Source: an uncultured Eubacteriales bacterium
Lineage (GTDB): Bacteria; Bacillota; Clostridia; Oscillospirales; Butyricicoccaceae
Reading direction: 5' to 3'
DNA length: 22,225 nt
Assembly: GCA_934675045.1 (NCBI GenBank)
Contig: CAKUPI010000007.1
Location: 1 to 22,225, forward strand
Below are positions 8,519 to 16,545 of this stretch, one piece after another. Positions within the stretch are counted from its first letter, which is position 1; each line of letters opens with the position of its first letter. Below the pieces are notes generated by a model that was not told where the DNA came from, did not search any database, and saw only the letters and a program-made list of their open reading frames with translations. The position numbers and the translations under genes are program-made.

Positions 8519-8546
8519 TTGACATGGAATGAAATTGCGATACAAT
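8519..8546 (+). promoter_or_regulatory. murD promoter, divergent from rnpB
   Basis: TTGACA (8519-8524), 16-base spacer, TACAAT (8541-8546). The start point would be near 8553, leaving a leader of about 60 bases before murD. It sits back-to-back with the rnpB promoter, with fewer than 30 bases between the two -35 boxes. Confidence 0.75.
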
Positions 8547-8613
8547 AAGAATAGAATCAACCGATCAAGCAACGATCAGAAAACGGCCGGCGGCGGCCTG
8601 CGGAGGAACCTTG

Positions 8614-9990
8614 ATGATGACAGCATTTGAAGCTTATACGGGTGCGCTGAACGGAAAAAAAGTCGCGGTGTTGGGAATCGGTGTTTCCAACACCCCTCTT
8701 TTGCGGCTGCTGGTGTCGGCCGGCGCCGTCGTCACGGCCTGCGATAAAAAGAGTGAAGAGGAGCTGGGCGGGCGCGCGGAAGAGCTGCGGCGGCTGGGCG
8801 TCAGGCTGTACACCGGCGCCGGTTATCTCGACGGCATCGAGGCGTCCGGCGCCGAGCTTGTATTCCGCACCCCCGGTATGCGGCCCGACCTGCCGGCGCT
8901 GGAGCGCGCGCGGGCGCGCGGCGCCGAGGTGACCAGCGAGATGGAGGTCTTTGTCTCGGTCTGTCCCTGTCCCATCATCGCCGTCACCGGCTCGGACGGA
9001 AAAACCACCACAACGACGGTCATCGCCGAAATGCTGCGCAAGGCCGGCCGGAAGGTCTGGCTGGGCGGAAACATCGGCACGCCGCTGCTCGATCAGACGG
9101 CAAACATGCAGGCGGGCGACCTTTGCGTGCTCGAGCTTTCCTCTTTTCAGCTGATGAGCATGCACCAAAGCCCCCACATTGCCGTCGTGACCAATCTGGC
9201 GCCCAACCATCTGGACATGCACCGGGGCATGGAGGAATATATTGACGCCAAGCGGAACATTTTCCGCTTTCAAAACCCCGGCGACATTCTTGTTTTGAAT
9301 CTTGACAACGAAATCACCCGAGCCTTCGCCGCCGAAAGCGGGGCCGAGATCCGCTTTTTTTCGCGCGCCGCGGAGCCGGTGCACGGCGTTTGGCTGGAGC
9401 GGGAGCGCATCGTGTGCGGCGGGCGGGAGATCATGCGGAAAAGCGACATCCGTATTCCCGGCGAGCACAACGTGGAAAACTACATGGCGGCCTGCGCCGC
9501 GCTTTCCGGGCTGGTGCCCTTTGAGACGATGCGGCAGGTGGCGCGCGAGTTCGGCGGCGTCGAGCACCGGCTTGAATTGGTGCGTGAAATCGGCGGCGTA
9601 TCGTGGTATAATGATTCCATTGCCTCCAGCCCGACCCGGGCCATTGCCGGGCTGAAGTGCTTTGAAGGCCCCGTGCTCCTCATCGCGGGCGGCTACGACA
9701 AGCGCATCCCCTTTGACGAGCTGGGCCGCGAAATCTGCGCGCGCGCGGACGCGCTGCTGCTGTGCGGCGCGACGGCCGATAAAATCGAGGCGGCCGTGCG
9801 GGCGGCGGAGGGGGAGAAAAAGCCCCGGATTTTCCGGCTGGACAGTCTGGAGGAGACGGTGCGGAAGGCCCATGCGCTGGCAAAGCCGGGCGATACGGTG
9901 CTCTTTTCGCCGGCCTGCGCCTCGTTTGATCAGTTCCCCAACTTTATGAAGCGCGGCGAGCGGTTTAAGGAGCTGGTGCGCGCGCTTTGA
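8614..9990 (+). CDS. murD: UDP-N-acetylmuramoyl-L-alanine--D-glutamate ligase
   Basis: This cytosolic Mur ligase adds D-glutamate to UDP-MurNAc-L-Ala with ATP, a core step of peptidoglycan synthesis. The N-terminal UDP-binding Rossmann domain is seen as KVAVLGIGVSN (about 16-26). The central ATPase domain has P-loop GSDGKTTTT (K130), and further on GGNIGTPLL, LELSSFQL and NLAPNHLDMH. The C-terminal ligase domain has EHRLE and the clostridial form YNDSIASSPTR of the MurD motif NDSKATN. Length of 458 residues is normal. ATG 8614 is favoured because GGAGG (8602-8606) is 7 bases upstream; TTG 8611 and ATG 8617 are possible alternatives. It stands apart from other mur/fts genes, transcribed from its own promoter divergently from rnpB. 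Confidence 0.96.
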   Translation: MMTAFEAYTGALNGKKVAVLGIGVSNTPLLRLLVSAGAVVTACDKKSEEELGGRAEELRRLGVRLYTGAGYLDGIEASGAELVFRTPGMRPDLPALERARARGAEVTSEMEVFVSVCPCPIIAVTGSDGKTTTTTVIAEMLRKAGRKVWLGGNIGTPLLDQTANMQAGDLCVLELSSFQLMSMHQSPHIAVVTNLAPNHLDMHRGMEEYIDAKRNIFRFQNPGDILVLNLDNEITRAFAAESGAEIRFFSRAAEPVHGVWLERERIVCGGREIMRKSDIRIPGEHNVENYMAACAALSGLVPFETMRQVAREFGGVEHRLELVREIGGVSWYNDSIASSPTRAIAGLKCFEGPVLLIAGGYDKRIPFDELGREICARADALLLCGATADKIEAAVRAAEGEKKPRIFRLDSLEETVRKAHALAKPGDTVLFSPACASFDQFPNFMKRGERFKELVRAL

Positions 9991-10059
9991 ACGGAAAATA
10001 CGGTAAGAAGGGGCGCGTCCCCTGCTTATAGAAAACAATATGATAGAGAGGTGTTGTCA

Positions 10060-11100
10060 TTGGAACTTCAGGACAAACTGAAAAAGCTCGTCAATGCCTA
10101 CGGCGTTTCCGGCAATGAGTACGAGGTGAGTGCCATCGCGGCCGATTTGCTGCGTCCGTACGTTGACGAGGTCAGCGTCGACGGATTCGGCAATGTCACC
10201 GGTATTCGCCGCTGCGGAGTACCCGGCGCGCAGAAGGTCATGCTGGACGCGCACATCGATCAGGTCGGCTTTTTTGTGACAGAGGTCACGGACGAAGGCT
10301 TTTTGCGCTTTATGGGCATGGGGGTTGACCAGCGTATGCTGCTGGGCAGCGAGCTGACCGTGCTGACCCAGACGGGAAAGCGCCTGCCCGGTATCGTTGC
10401 CGCCATACCGCCCCACCTGCAAAACGCCGGCGACAACAAAAAATCGGTTCCCATTGACCAGATGGTTGTCGACATCGGCATGACGGGCGAACAGGCCAAA
10501 AAAGAAGTCCGCATCGGCGACTACATGGCATTTGCCAACGACGCCATCGACCTTCTGGGCGACGTCGTGTGCGGCAAGGCCATGGACGACCGCGCCTGCT
10601 TTGTCTGTATTCTGCGCGCACTTGAGCTTTTGAAGGATAAGCCGCTGGCCGTTGACCTCATTGTCACCGGCACCACCAAAGAGGAAATGGGCGGCCACGG
10701 CGCTATGTCCTGTGCCTGGCGCGAACGGCCCGATCTGGCCATCGCCGTCGACGTCTGCCACGCCAAGACGGCCGACGCCGGCCCGGGCGACGGGGTTCAC
10801 GAGTTCGGCGGCGGCCCTGTCGTCACCGTCGGAATCAACTCCAATCCGCACTTTGCCCGCCGCATGATGGAAGTGGCCCGCGCCAAGCGCATCCCCTATC
10901 AGGCAGAGGCCTCTCCCTCGCACACCGGCACCAACGCATGGGGAATCCAGCCGGTCGGCGACGGCATTACCACGCTGGTGGTTTCTCTGCCGCTGAAGTA
11001 CATGCACTCGCCGGTTGAGATGCTGCGCATGTGCGACGTTAGGAGCGTCGGCGCGCTGTTGGCCGCCTTTGTCGAGGATTTGAAGGAGGGGCAGTTATGA
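10060..11100 (+). CDS. M42 family metallo-aminopeptidase (first of three)
   Basis: A 346-residue dinuclear-metal aminopeptidase of the M42 (FrvX/CelM/TET) family; such enzymes form large self-compartmentalising oligomers that degrade peptides in the cytosol. Metal and catalytic residues are visible: DAHIDQVG (H65, D67), KAMDDR (D176/D177), KEEMGGHG (E208 base, E209), AVDV (D231) and KYMHSP (H316). The substrate-side glycine loop reads SHTGTNAWGIQ instead of the GGTDxG of the two neighbours, suggesting a different specificity. Start: TTG 10060 lies 8 bases after AGAGAGG (10045-10051) and is preferred; GTG 10051 overlaps that RBS. Overlaps the next gene by 4 bases. It follows murD by 69 bases with no clear terminator, so some readthrough from murD is possible. 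Confidence 0.9.
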   Translation: MELQDKLKKLVNAYGVSGNEYEVSAIAADLLRPYVDEVSVDGFGNVTGIRRCGVPGAQKVMLDAHIDQVGFFVTEVTDEGFLRFMGMGVDQRMLLGSELTVLTQTGKRLPGIVAAIPPHLQNAGDNKKSVPIDQMVVDIGMTGEQAKKEVRIGDYMAFANDAIDLLGDVVCGKAMDDRACFVCILRALELLKDKPLAVDLIVTGTTKEEMGGHGAMSCAWRERPDLAIAVDVCHAKTADAGPGDGVHEFGGGPVVTVGINSNPHFARRMMEVARAKRIPYQAEASPSHTGTNAWGIQPVGDGITTLVVSLPLKYMHSPVEMLRMCDVRSVGALLAAFVEDLKEGQL

Positions 11101-12122
11101 AAGAACTTTTGCGAGAGCTTTGCATGCTCGACGGCGTCGCCGGCTACGAAGAAGAAGTGCGGCACGCCATTGAGAAGAAAATAGCCCCTTACGTCAGCGA
11201 AATGACGGTGGATCCGCTGGGCAATCTCATTGTTTTGAAAAAGGGCGCGAAGGAGCGCAAGCGCCCGGTGCTGCTGTGCGCCCACATGGACGAGGTCGGC
11301 TTTTTGGTCCGCCGCATCACCGACGACGGCATGATCCGCCTGACGACGGCCGGCGGCATCGATCCGCGCGTCATGATCGGCAGAAGGCTGAAGGTCGGGC
11401 CGCAGAAGATTCCGGGCGTCATCTCCCTCAAGGCCATTCATCTGACGACGCCGGAAGACCGCAAAACGGCGCCCGGCATCGATCAGCTGTATGTGGACAT
11501 CGGTGCGCAGAGCCGCGCCGAAACGGAGAAGCTGGTGCAAATCGGCGATCCGGTATTCTTTGACAGCGCGTTTTACGAGCTGGGCGACCGCTGCGTCAAG
11601 GGCAAGGCCCTGGATGACCGCATCGGCTGCGCCGTGCTCATCAAGCTCATTCAGAGCGATCTGCCGTACGACACCCACTTTGCCTTCTCGGTCGGCGAAG
11701 AGGTGGGACGGGGCAGCGTTGTGGCCGCGCAGCGCGTCAACGCCGGCGCCTGCTGCGCCGTCGAGGGCACCACGGCGGCCGACATGCCCGATGTGCCCAA
11801 GCACAGCCGTTCGACCAGCCAGCGCGAGGGCGCCGTTGTCTCCATCATGGACAAGGGCACCGTTTACAACCGCGAGCTGTACCGCAAGGTCACCGCCGAG
11901 GCCGACCGTCAGGGCGTTCGCTGGCAGTACCGCAAAAGCGCCAACGGCGGCACCGACGCCGGAAAGATGCACCTGGCCAACGCCGGCTGCAAGGCCTTCG
12001 GACTGGCCGCGCCGACCCGCTACATCCACTGCGCCTGCAATACGGTGCATTTGCCCGACGTCGAAGAAGTCGTAAAAATGGCACACATTTTCATCAAAGA
12101 AACGGGGGAGAACAATGATTAA
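11097..12122 (+). CDS. M42 family metallo-aminopeptidase (second of three)
   Basis: This is a 341-residue M42 aminopeptidase of the YsdC-like type. Ligands are CAHMDEVG (H63, D65), KALDDR (D173/D174), GEEVG (E201, E202), AVEGTTAAD (Glu where the two neighbours have Asp) and RYIHCA (H311). The glycine loop is NGGTDAGKMH. The DNA has ATGA at the junction with the preceding gene and an 8-base overlap with the next, so the three proteins are translationally coupled and probably made in similar amounts. A role in cytosolic peptide breakdown is known for the family; that the three paralogues form mixed particles is only a possibility. Confidence 0.92.
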   Translation: MKELLRELCMLDGVAGYEEEVRHAIEKKIAPYVSEMTVDPLGNLIVLKKGAKERKRPVLLCAHMDEVGFLVRRITDDGMIRLTTAGGIDPRVMIGRRLKVGPQKIPGVISLKAIHLTTPEDRKTAPGIDQLYVDIGAQSRAETEKLVQIGDPVFFDSAFYELGDRCVKGKALDDRIGCAVLIKLIQSDLPYDTHFAFSVGEEVGRGSVVAAQRVNAGACCAVEGTTAADMPDVPKHSRSTSQREGAVVSIMDKGTVYNRELYRKVTAEADRQGVRWQYRKSANGGTDAGKMHLANAGCKAFGLAAPTRYIHCACNTVHLPDVEEVVKMAHIFIKETGENND

Positions 12123-13134
12123 CATCGTCGAGACTCAGAAGAAGCTTGTCGCCGCGGCCCTGCCGTCCGGCTTTGAACAGAACGTGGGCGAGGTTCTCGC
12201 CGAGCTGGCCCGTCCCTTTGTCGATGAAGTCTATACCGACGCGCTCGGCAACGTCATCTGCCATAAAAAGGGCGAGGGCAAGCGCCTGATGATGCCCGCG
12301 CACATGGATACCATCGGCGTCATGGCCACCTACATCGAAGACGGCGGCTTTATCCGCTTTACGGGCATCGGCGGCCTGACCCCCATTTCGATGCTCGGGG
12401 TTCCCGTCCGCTTTGAAAGCGGCGTGTGCGGCTGCGTGCGCATGGCCAAGCAGAACGAGCTGCTTGACAAGCCGGCCGACAGCATCAAGCTGTCCGATCT
12501 GTACATCGATATCGGCGCCAAAGACAAGGAAGAGGCCGAAAAACTGGTCAAAATCGGCGATGTGGCCGTTTACAACTCCCCCGTTGTCGAAATCGCGGGC
12601 GGCAACCTCATGACCCCGTATGCCGACGACCTGATCAGCTGCGTCGTCCTGCTGCTGGCCATGGAGCAGCTCAAGGACAAGAAGAGCAAAAACGACCTGT
12701 ACTTTGTCTTTTCGACGCAGGAAGAGGTCGGTCTGCGCGGCGCCATGACGGCCGCCTATCACATCGACCCGTACATGGGCATTGCCGTTGACGTGTGCAG
12801 CACCGGCGACACCCCGACGAGCACCGTCAAGATGGCGGTCAAGGTCGGCGCCGGCCCGACGGTCAAAATCAAGGACGGATCGCTCATCTGCAACCCGCAG
12901 GCCGTTGCGCACCTGCGCAAGGCCGCCGAAGAGATCGGCGTTCAGTATCAGGACGAGATTCTCATTTCGGGCGGCACCGACAGCGGCGCCATGCAGAAGG
13001 CCCGCGGCGGCGTGTATGCCGGCTGCATCAGCATCCCGACCCGCCACATCCACTCCCCCTGCGAAATCATCAACCTCAAGGACGTGGAGCAGGCCGGAAA
13101 GCTGCTGGCGCAGTGCGCGATGAACGAGCTGTAA
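12115..13134 (+). CDS. M42 family metallo-aminopeptidase (third of three)
   Basis: This is a 339-residue M42 aminopeptidase. Active-site residues are PAHMDTIG (H63, D65), YADDL (D171/D172, where the other two have the more usual K-A-x-D-D-R), TQEEVG (E203, E204), AVDV (D226), SGGTDSGA and RHIHSP (H313). All ligands are intact. The start ATG 12115 overlaps the stop of the second gene, with GGGGGAG just upstream as RBS. Sequence differences at the metal-binding loops show that the three copies are old paralogues, not a recent tandem duplication. Hairpins that could end the transcript lie at 13149-13175 (weak) and 13201-13231 (strong stem). Confidence 0.91.
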   Translation: MINIVETQKKLVAAALPSGFEQNVGEVLAELARPFVDEVYTDALGNVICHKKGEGKRLMMPAHMDTIGVMATYIEDGGFIRFTGIGGLTPISMLGVPVRFESGVCGCVRMAKQNELLDKPADSIKLSDLYIDIGAKDKEEAEKLVKIGDVAVYNSPVVEIAGGNLMTPYADDLISCVVLLLAMEQLKDKKSKNDLYFVFSTQEEVGLRGAMTAAYHIDPYMGIAVDVCSTGDTPTSTVKMAVKVGAGPTVKIKDGSLICNPQAVAHLRKAAEEIGVQYQDEILISGGTDSGAMQKARGGVYAGCISIPTRHIHSPCEIINLKDVEQAGKLLAQCAMNEL

Positions 13135-13200
13135 ACACGCGCAAAAGGCCGCGCGGGCACCGGCGTGCATCGCGGAAAATCCGATTTTTATGAATTACTG

Positions 13201-13236
13201 CTTTTCCGGCGGCGCTGTGCCGCCGGAAAAGCTTTG
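13201..13236 (+). terminator. Likely terminator of the M42 operon
   Basis: A perfect 13-bp stem, CTTTTCCGGCGGC (13201-13213) with GCCGCCGGAAAAG (13219-13231), has loop GCTGT and is followed by only CTTTG. The U-tract is poor, so partial termination with readthrough into the following gene is possible. A weaker hairpin (13149-13175) precedes it. Confidence 0.6.
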
Positions 13237-13256
13237 TCTAAGGAGTTAGTTTGACC

Positions 13257-14510
13257 ATGCAGGACTTTTGTTTTTCCCCGGAGCTGCTGGCGCTGGCCGA
13301 CAAGGCCGAGAAAAAGGCGCGGCAGCGTTTTGACGCCATCGATGCCGTGTCGCAGCAGTGCACGGCCCGCATCCTGTCGGCGTTTGCCCGCCATCGCGTG
13401 TCCGACGCCTGCTTTGCCGGCACGACGGGCTACGGCTACGACGACGTCGGACGCGATCGGCTGGAGGAGATTTACGCCGACGTTTTCGGCTGCGAAAAGG
13501 CGCTGGTGCGCCACAGCTTTGTCAACGGCACCCACGCCATCGCCTGCGGCATGTTTGCCGCCGTCAGGACGGGGGAAACCCTGCTTTCGGCCACCGGCAG
13601 CGTCTATGACACGCTGCGCACGGTGGCCGGCACGCGCGGCGCGCTGGGCGGCACCTTTGCCGATTACGGCATCGGCTACCGCGAGGTGGCGCTCAAAAAC
13701 GGCGAGCCCGACCTGCCCGCCATCCGCGAGGCGGCGCGGCAGCCCGGCGTCAGGGCGGTGTTCATTCAGCGCTCGCGCGGGTACGGCGACCGCAAGAGCC
13801 TGACGAGCGCCGAAATCGGCGAGCTCTGCACGCTGATCAAATCGATCAACCCCGAAGCGGCCGTCATTGTCGACAACTGCTACGGCGAGTTTTGCCAGGC
13901 GAGCGAGCCGACCCATCACGGCGCCGACCTCATCTGCGGGTCGCTGATCAAAAATCCGGGCGGCGGACTGGCTCCGGCGGGCGGCTATGTCGCGGGCCGC
14001 GCCGATCTGGTGGAAAAAGCCGCTTACCGGCTGACGGTGCCGGGCATCGGCGGGGAGTGCGGCGCGTCGCTCGGGCTCAACCGCTCGCTGTATCAGGGCT
14101 TCTTTATGGCGCCGCACACGGTGGCGCAGGCGTTGAAAACGGCGGTTTTCTGCGCCGCGCTGCTGGAGGAGCTGGGCTGCGATCTGTCGCCGCGGTGGGA
14201 CGAGGAGCGCTGCGACATCATCCAAACCATCCGCTTCGGCGCGCCCGAGCCGCTGCTCGCCTTTTGCCGGGGCATTCAGGCCGGCGCGCCGGTCGACGCC
14301 TACGTGACGCCCGAGCCGTGGGAAATGCCGGGCTACGACTGCCCCGTCGTGATGGCGGCGGGCGCTTTTGTGCAGGGGGCCTCCATCGAGCTGTCGTGCG
14401 ACGCGCCCATGCGTCCGCCCTATATCGCCTATTTGCAGGGCGGCCTGACCTATGAATCGGGCAAGCTGGGCATTTTGACGGCGGCGGGCGGCATGCTTGC
14501 GCAAAAATAA
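13257..14510 (+). CDS. PLP-dependent enzyme, methionine gamma-lyase / aluminium-resistance protein family
   Basis: A 417-residue fold-type I pyridoxal-phosphate protein of the family historically named aluminium resistance protein (B. subtilis YnbB-like), often annotated as methionine gamma-lyase family. Family marks are FAGTTGYGYDDVGRD near residue 53, LVRHSFVNGTHAI, IQRSRGY, the VDNCYGEF segment (Asp contacting PLP) and GSLIKNPGGGLAP, with K232 as the probable Schiff-base lysine. Length fits the family. ATG 13257 was chosen although AAGGAG (13240-13245) is 11 bases away; TTG 13251, at 5 bases, is a real alternative adding two residues. A true methionine or cystathionine gamma-lyase reaction is not proven for this branch; a C-S lyase role in sulfur amino acid catabolism is plausible. 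Confidence 0.9.
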   Translation: MQDFCFSPELLALADKAEKKARQRFDAIDAVSQQCTARILSAFARHRVSDACFAGTTGYGYDDVGRDRLEEIYADVFGCEKALVRHSFVNGTHAIACGMFAAVRTGETLLSATGSVYDTLRTVAGTRGALGGTFADYGIGYREVALKNGEPDLPAIREAARQPGVRAVFIQRSRGYGDRKSLTSAEIGELCTLIKSINPEAAVIVDNCYGEFCQASEPTHHGADLICGSLIKNPGGGLAPAGGYVAGRADLVEKAAYRLTVPGIGGECGASLGLNRSLYQGFFMAPHTVAQALKTAVFCAALLEELGCDLSPRWDEERCDIIQTIRFGAPEPLLAFCRGIQAGAPVDAYVTPEPWEMPGYDCPVVMAAGAFVQGASIELSCDAPMRPPYIAYLQGGLTYESGKLGILTAAGGMLAQK

Positions 14511-14536
14511 ACCTCACCGTCCGGACTTCGGGGCAG

Positions 14537-14560
14537 CCGCCCGGCTCCGGGCGGTTTTTT
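14537..14560 (+). terminator. Terminator after the PLP enzyme gene
   Basis: CCGCCCG (14537-14543), loop GCTC, CGGGCGG (14548-14554), then six Ts. A second, much weaker GCGC hairpin followed by TTTTTT occurs just before 14612. Confidence 0.8.
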
Positions 14561-14695
14561 GCGCGGCCGCCGCCCCGTGCATGCCGGGCGGCCTGCGCTC
14601 CGGGCGCTTTTTTGCCGATTGCGGATAAACGGCCCTTCGCGGAAAAGAATAAGAAGGAGAAATCACCATTCTTCAATCTACGGAGGGACCTTTGT

Positions 14696-15325
14696 ATGAA
14701 AAGAAAGACGACACTGTGTCTGGTGCTGTCGATTGTGCTCGTGCTGCTTTTGGCGGGCGGCTGCGGCCGCGGCGACCACAAAAAGCCGAACACAAGCAGC
14801 ACGCCCGGAAGCAGCACACCCGGAAGCAGCACACCCGGAAGCAGCACACCCGGAAACAGCGCGCCCGGAAACAGCACGCCTGGCGACGCTCCGGGCAAGG
14901 GGGACGACGATTCCCAAAGCGGCGGCGAGACGGACATCGACCCGATGACCACCCTGCGCGGGCTGATCGGCAAGGCCGAGGCCGAGCTGGTCAGGGCCTT
15001 TGGCGAGGGCGAGGCTGTGGTCGAAAACGCCGTCACGAAGGGGCGGCGCTACACCCTGAAGCTCCTTGGCGAGGAAATGCCCGTTTACGTTGTGCTGGAC
15101 GAAAAGGGCAGCGTCCTTTCGGCGGAAGCCGAGCTGCCCGACGCCGACGAGGCGCGCTGGAGCAAGGCGCTGACCGAAGCCTTCGGAGAGCCGAAAACGG
15201 CGGACGGCGCGGCGGGCTCGCAGGACAATCGCCCGCAGTGGGTCAAGGACGGGGCGGTTTACGCCATTCAAAAGGCCAACGACAAGCTGGCGCTGCGCAT
15301 CACCGGCGAAAAACCCGCCCGGTAA
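14696..15325 (+). CDS. Small lipoprotein with an SSTPG repeat linker, function unknown
   Basis: A 209-residue predicted lipoprotein. The signal peptide is MKRKTTLCLVLSIVLVLLLAGGC, with lipidated Cys at position 23 (LAGGC is a slightly relaxed lipobox). A low-complexity linker follows at residues 34-63, made of six five-residue units (SSTPG, later NSAPG and NSTPG). A short acidic stretch comes next, then a folded domain of about 130 residues beginning near TTLRGLIGKAEAEL, which I do not recognise. It would sit outside the cell, held off the membrane by the linker. ATG 14696 is chosen for GGAGGG at 14682-14687, spacing 8. Terminators on both sides suggest a single-gene transcript, but no clear promoter is seen. 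Confidence 0.85.
   Translation: MKRKTTLCLVLSIVLVLLLAGGCGRGDHKKPNTSSTPGSSTPGSSTPGSSTPGNSAPGNSTPGDAPGKGDDDSQSGGETDIDPMTTLRGLIGKAEAELVRAFGEGEAVVENAVTKGRRYTLKLLGEEMPVYVVLDEKGSVLSAEAELPDADEARWSKALTEAFGEPKTADGAAGSQDNRPQWVKDGAVYAIQKANDKLALRITGEKPAR
14795..14884 (+). repeat. 15-bp tandem repeat, six units, within the lipoprotein gene
   Basis: Units of AGCAGCACACCCGGA follow without gaps. The first differs by one base, units 2-4 are identical, and units 5-6 are diverged (AACAGC...). The repeat is in frame and encodes SSTPG-type pentapeptides. The identical units suggest recent slippage and possible length variation between strains. Confidence 0.95.
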
Positions 15326-15342
15326 CGGCGCAGGCGGTTTCG

Positions 15343-15369
15343 GAAAAGACGGCGAAAGCCGTCTTTTTC
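15343..15369 (+). terminator. Terminator after the lipoprotein gene
   Basis: AAAAGACGGC (15344-15353), tetraloop GAAA, GCCGTCTTTT (15358-15367). The right arm runs straight into the T tract, and the A-rich left arm makes it potentially bidirectional. Confidence 0.9.
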
Positions 15370-15371
15370 TG

Positions 15372-15401
15372 TTGCCCCCTCGCCGGCCGCTGTGCTACAA
15401 T
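15372..15401 (+). promoter_or_regulatory. Possible promoter of lrgA-lrgB
   Basis: TTGCCC (15372-15377), 18-base spacer, TACAAT (15396-15401), directly after the preceding terminator. The transcript would have a very short leader of about 15 bases before ATG 15423. Confidence 0.45.
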
Positions 15402-15422
15402 ACTCCGGGAGGGGGAAAAACC

Positions 15423-15782
15423 ATGAGTCTTGTCTTTGAGTTCGGAATCATTCTGGCCGTCTGTCTGGCGGGAGAGCTGCTGCACGCGCTGCTTCCGCTG
15501 TCGGTGCCGGCCAGCATTTACGGGCTTTGCCTGCTGCTCGTGCTGCTGCTGACAGGGGTCGTAAAAGAAAAGCACATCGCGCGCGCAGCCGGGTTTCTGC
15601 TCGGCATCATGTCGATGCTGTTCGTCCCGGCGGCGGTGGGAATGCTGACCGTCTGGGAGGAAGCGCAGCGGATGCTGACGCCCATGCTGGCGGCCATTGT
15701 GCCGGTCACGCTCATCATCATGGTCCTGACCGGGCGGAGCGTGCAGGCGGTCAGGCAGCGGCAGGGAAAGGGGAAAAAATGA
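15423..15782 (+). CDS. lrgA: LrgA/CidA family membrane protein
   Basis: A 119-residue holin-like membrane protein with about four hydrophobic helices. The family pattern is clear: GELLHALLPLSVPASIYGL near residues 17-35, then AAGFLLGIMSMLFVPAAVGML. The family was described in staphylococci as a modulator of autolysis; B. subtilis homologues act as a pyruvate transporter, so export or uptake of small carboxylates is the other option. ATG 15423 has GGGAGGGGG 7 bases upstream. It overlaps lrgB by 4 bases (ATGA), the usual gene pair order. No adjacent LytSR-type regulator is seen. Confidence 0.9.
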   Translation: MSLVFEFGIILAVCLAGELLHALLPLSVPASIYGLCLLLVLLLTGVVKEKHIARAAGFLLGIMSMLFVPAAVGMLTVWEEAQRMLTPMLAAIVPVTLIIMVLTGRSVQAVRQRQGKGKK

Positions 15783-16474
15783 AGGAGATTTTGCAAGACT
15801 CGGCGTACTTTGCCACGCTGCTGACCATCGGGGCCTTTGCCGCGGGGCAGGCGGTGCGCCGGAAAACGGGCAGGGACATCGCCAACCCGCTGCTGATTGC
15901 CGTGCTGCTCGTCATCGCCGCGCTGCGCCTGCTCGACATCGACTGCGCGGTGTACCAGTCGGGCGCCGGGCTTGTCAGCTGGCTTTTAACGCCGGCCACC
16001 GTTTGCCTGGCGCTGCCGCTTTACCGCCAGATTGCGGTGCTGCGCAAAAACGCCGCCGCTGTGGCCGTGGGCATTGCCGTCGGCGTGCTGTCAAGCGCCG
16101 TGCTGATAGCGCTGCTGTCGCTGCTCTTTCACCTTGACGCCCGGCAGACGGCAACACTTTTGCCCAAGTCGGTGACCACCGCCATCGGCATCGGAATTTC
16201 CGAAGAGCTGGGCGGCATTCCGCCCCTGACCGTCGCCGTCATTATTTTAACCGGATTGTGCGGAAACCTGATGGCAAGGCCCATTTGCCGGCTGTTTAAA
16301 ATTACCGATCCGGTCGCCCGCGGGCTGGCCATCGGCGCGGCAAGCCACGCCATGGGCACCGTCAAAGCGCTTGAGATGGGCGAGTTAGAGGGGGCCATGA
16401 GCTCGGTGGCCGTCGCCGTGTGCGGCCTGCTCACCGTCGTGACGGCACCTTTGTGCATGGGCCTGCTCGCCTGA
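15779..16474 (+). CDS. lrgB: LrgB/CidB family membrane protein
   Basis: A 231-residue polytopic protein with about seven hydrophobic segments, working as the partner of LrgA. Diagnostic stretches are NPLLIAVLLV, the LTPATVCLALPLYRQ segment, LLPKSVTTAIGIGISEELGG and GAASHAMGTVKALEMGE. Length equals that of the family. ATG 15779 is the only start that fits the conserved N-terminus; the open frame extends upstream through lrgA but that part is not conserved. GGGG at 15770-15773 serves as RBS. Related plant PLGG1 transports glycolate and glycerate, and bacillar relatives transport pyruvate; which role applies here is not visible. Confidence 0.92.
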   Translation: MKEILQDSAYFATLLTIGAFAAGQAVRRKTGRDIANPLLIAVLLVIAALRLLDIDCAVYQSGAGLVSWLLTPATVCLALPLYRQIAVLRKNAAAVAVGIAVGVLSSAVLIALLSLLFHLDARQTATLLPKSVTTAIGIGISEELGGIPPLTVAVIILTGLCGNLMARPICRLFKITDPVARGLAIGAASHAMGTVKALEMGELEGAMSSVAVAVCGLLTVVTAPLCMGLLA

Positions 16475-16545
16475 AAAACCGGCGCGGCGGCGGGAAAAAA
16501 CACCCGCCCGCGGCGGGCTTGCAAGGAAATATTTTACAAAAAAGA

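Noticed and set aside
7965..8572. Two open frames on the - strand across the rnpB region
   Set aside because: The DNA encodes RNase P RNA with conserved P1 and P4 helices; the frames are accidental.
8557..10038. A 493-residue open frame on the - strand
   Set aside because: It is antisense to murD, which is unmistakable.
10010..10050. Promoter for the M42 operon (TATGAT at 10039-10044)
   Set aside because: No acceptable -35 box at the right distance; not enough to call.
14575..14612. Second terminator after the PLP enzyme
   Set aside because: The stem is only 4 bp plus a wobble pair; the TTTTTT alone does not support a call.
14795..14884. Tandem repeat as a CRISPR-like array
   Set aside because: Units are 15 bases, contiguous and in frame with no spacers; this is a protein linker repeat.
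16489..16517. Competing GGCGGG/CCCGCC hairpins after lrgB, resembling an antiterminator switch
   Set aside because: Stems are only 6 bp, purely GC and lie after the stop codon but before the true terminator; in GC-rich DNA this is expected by chance.
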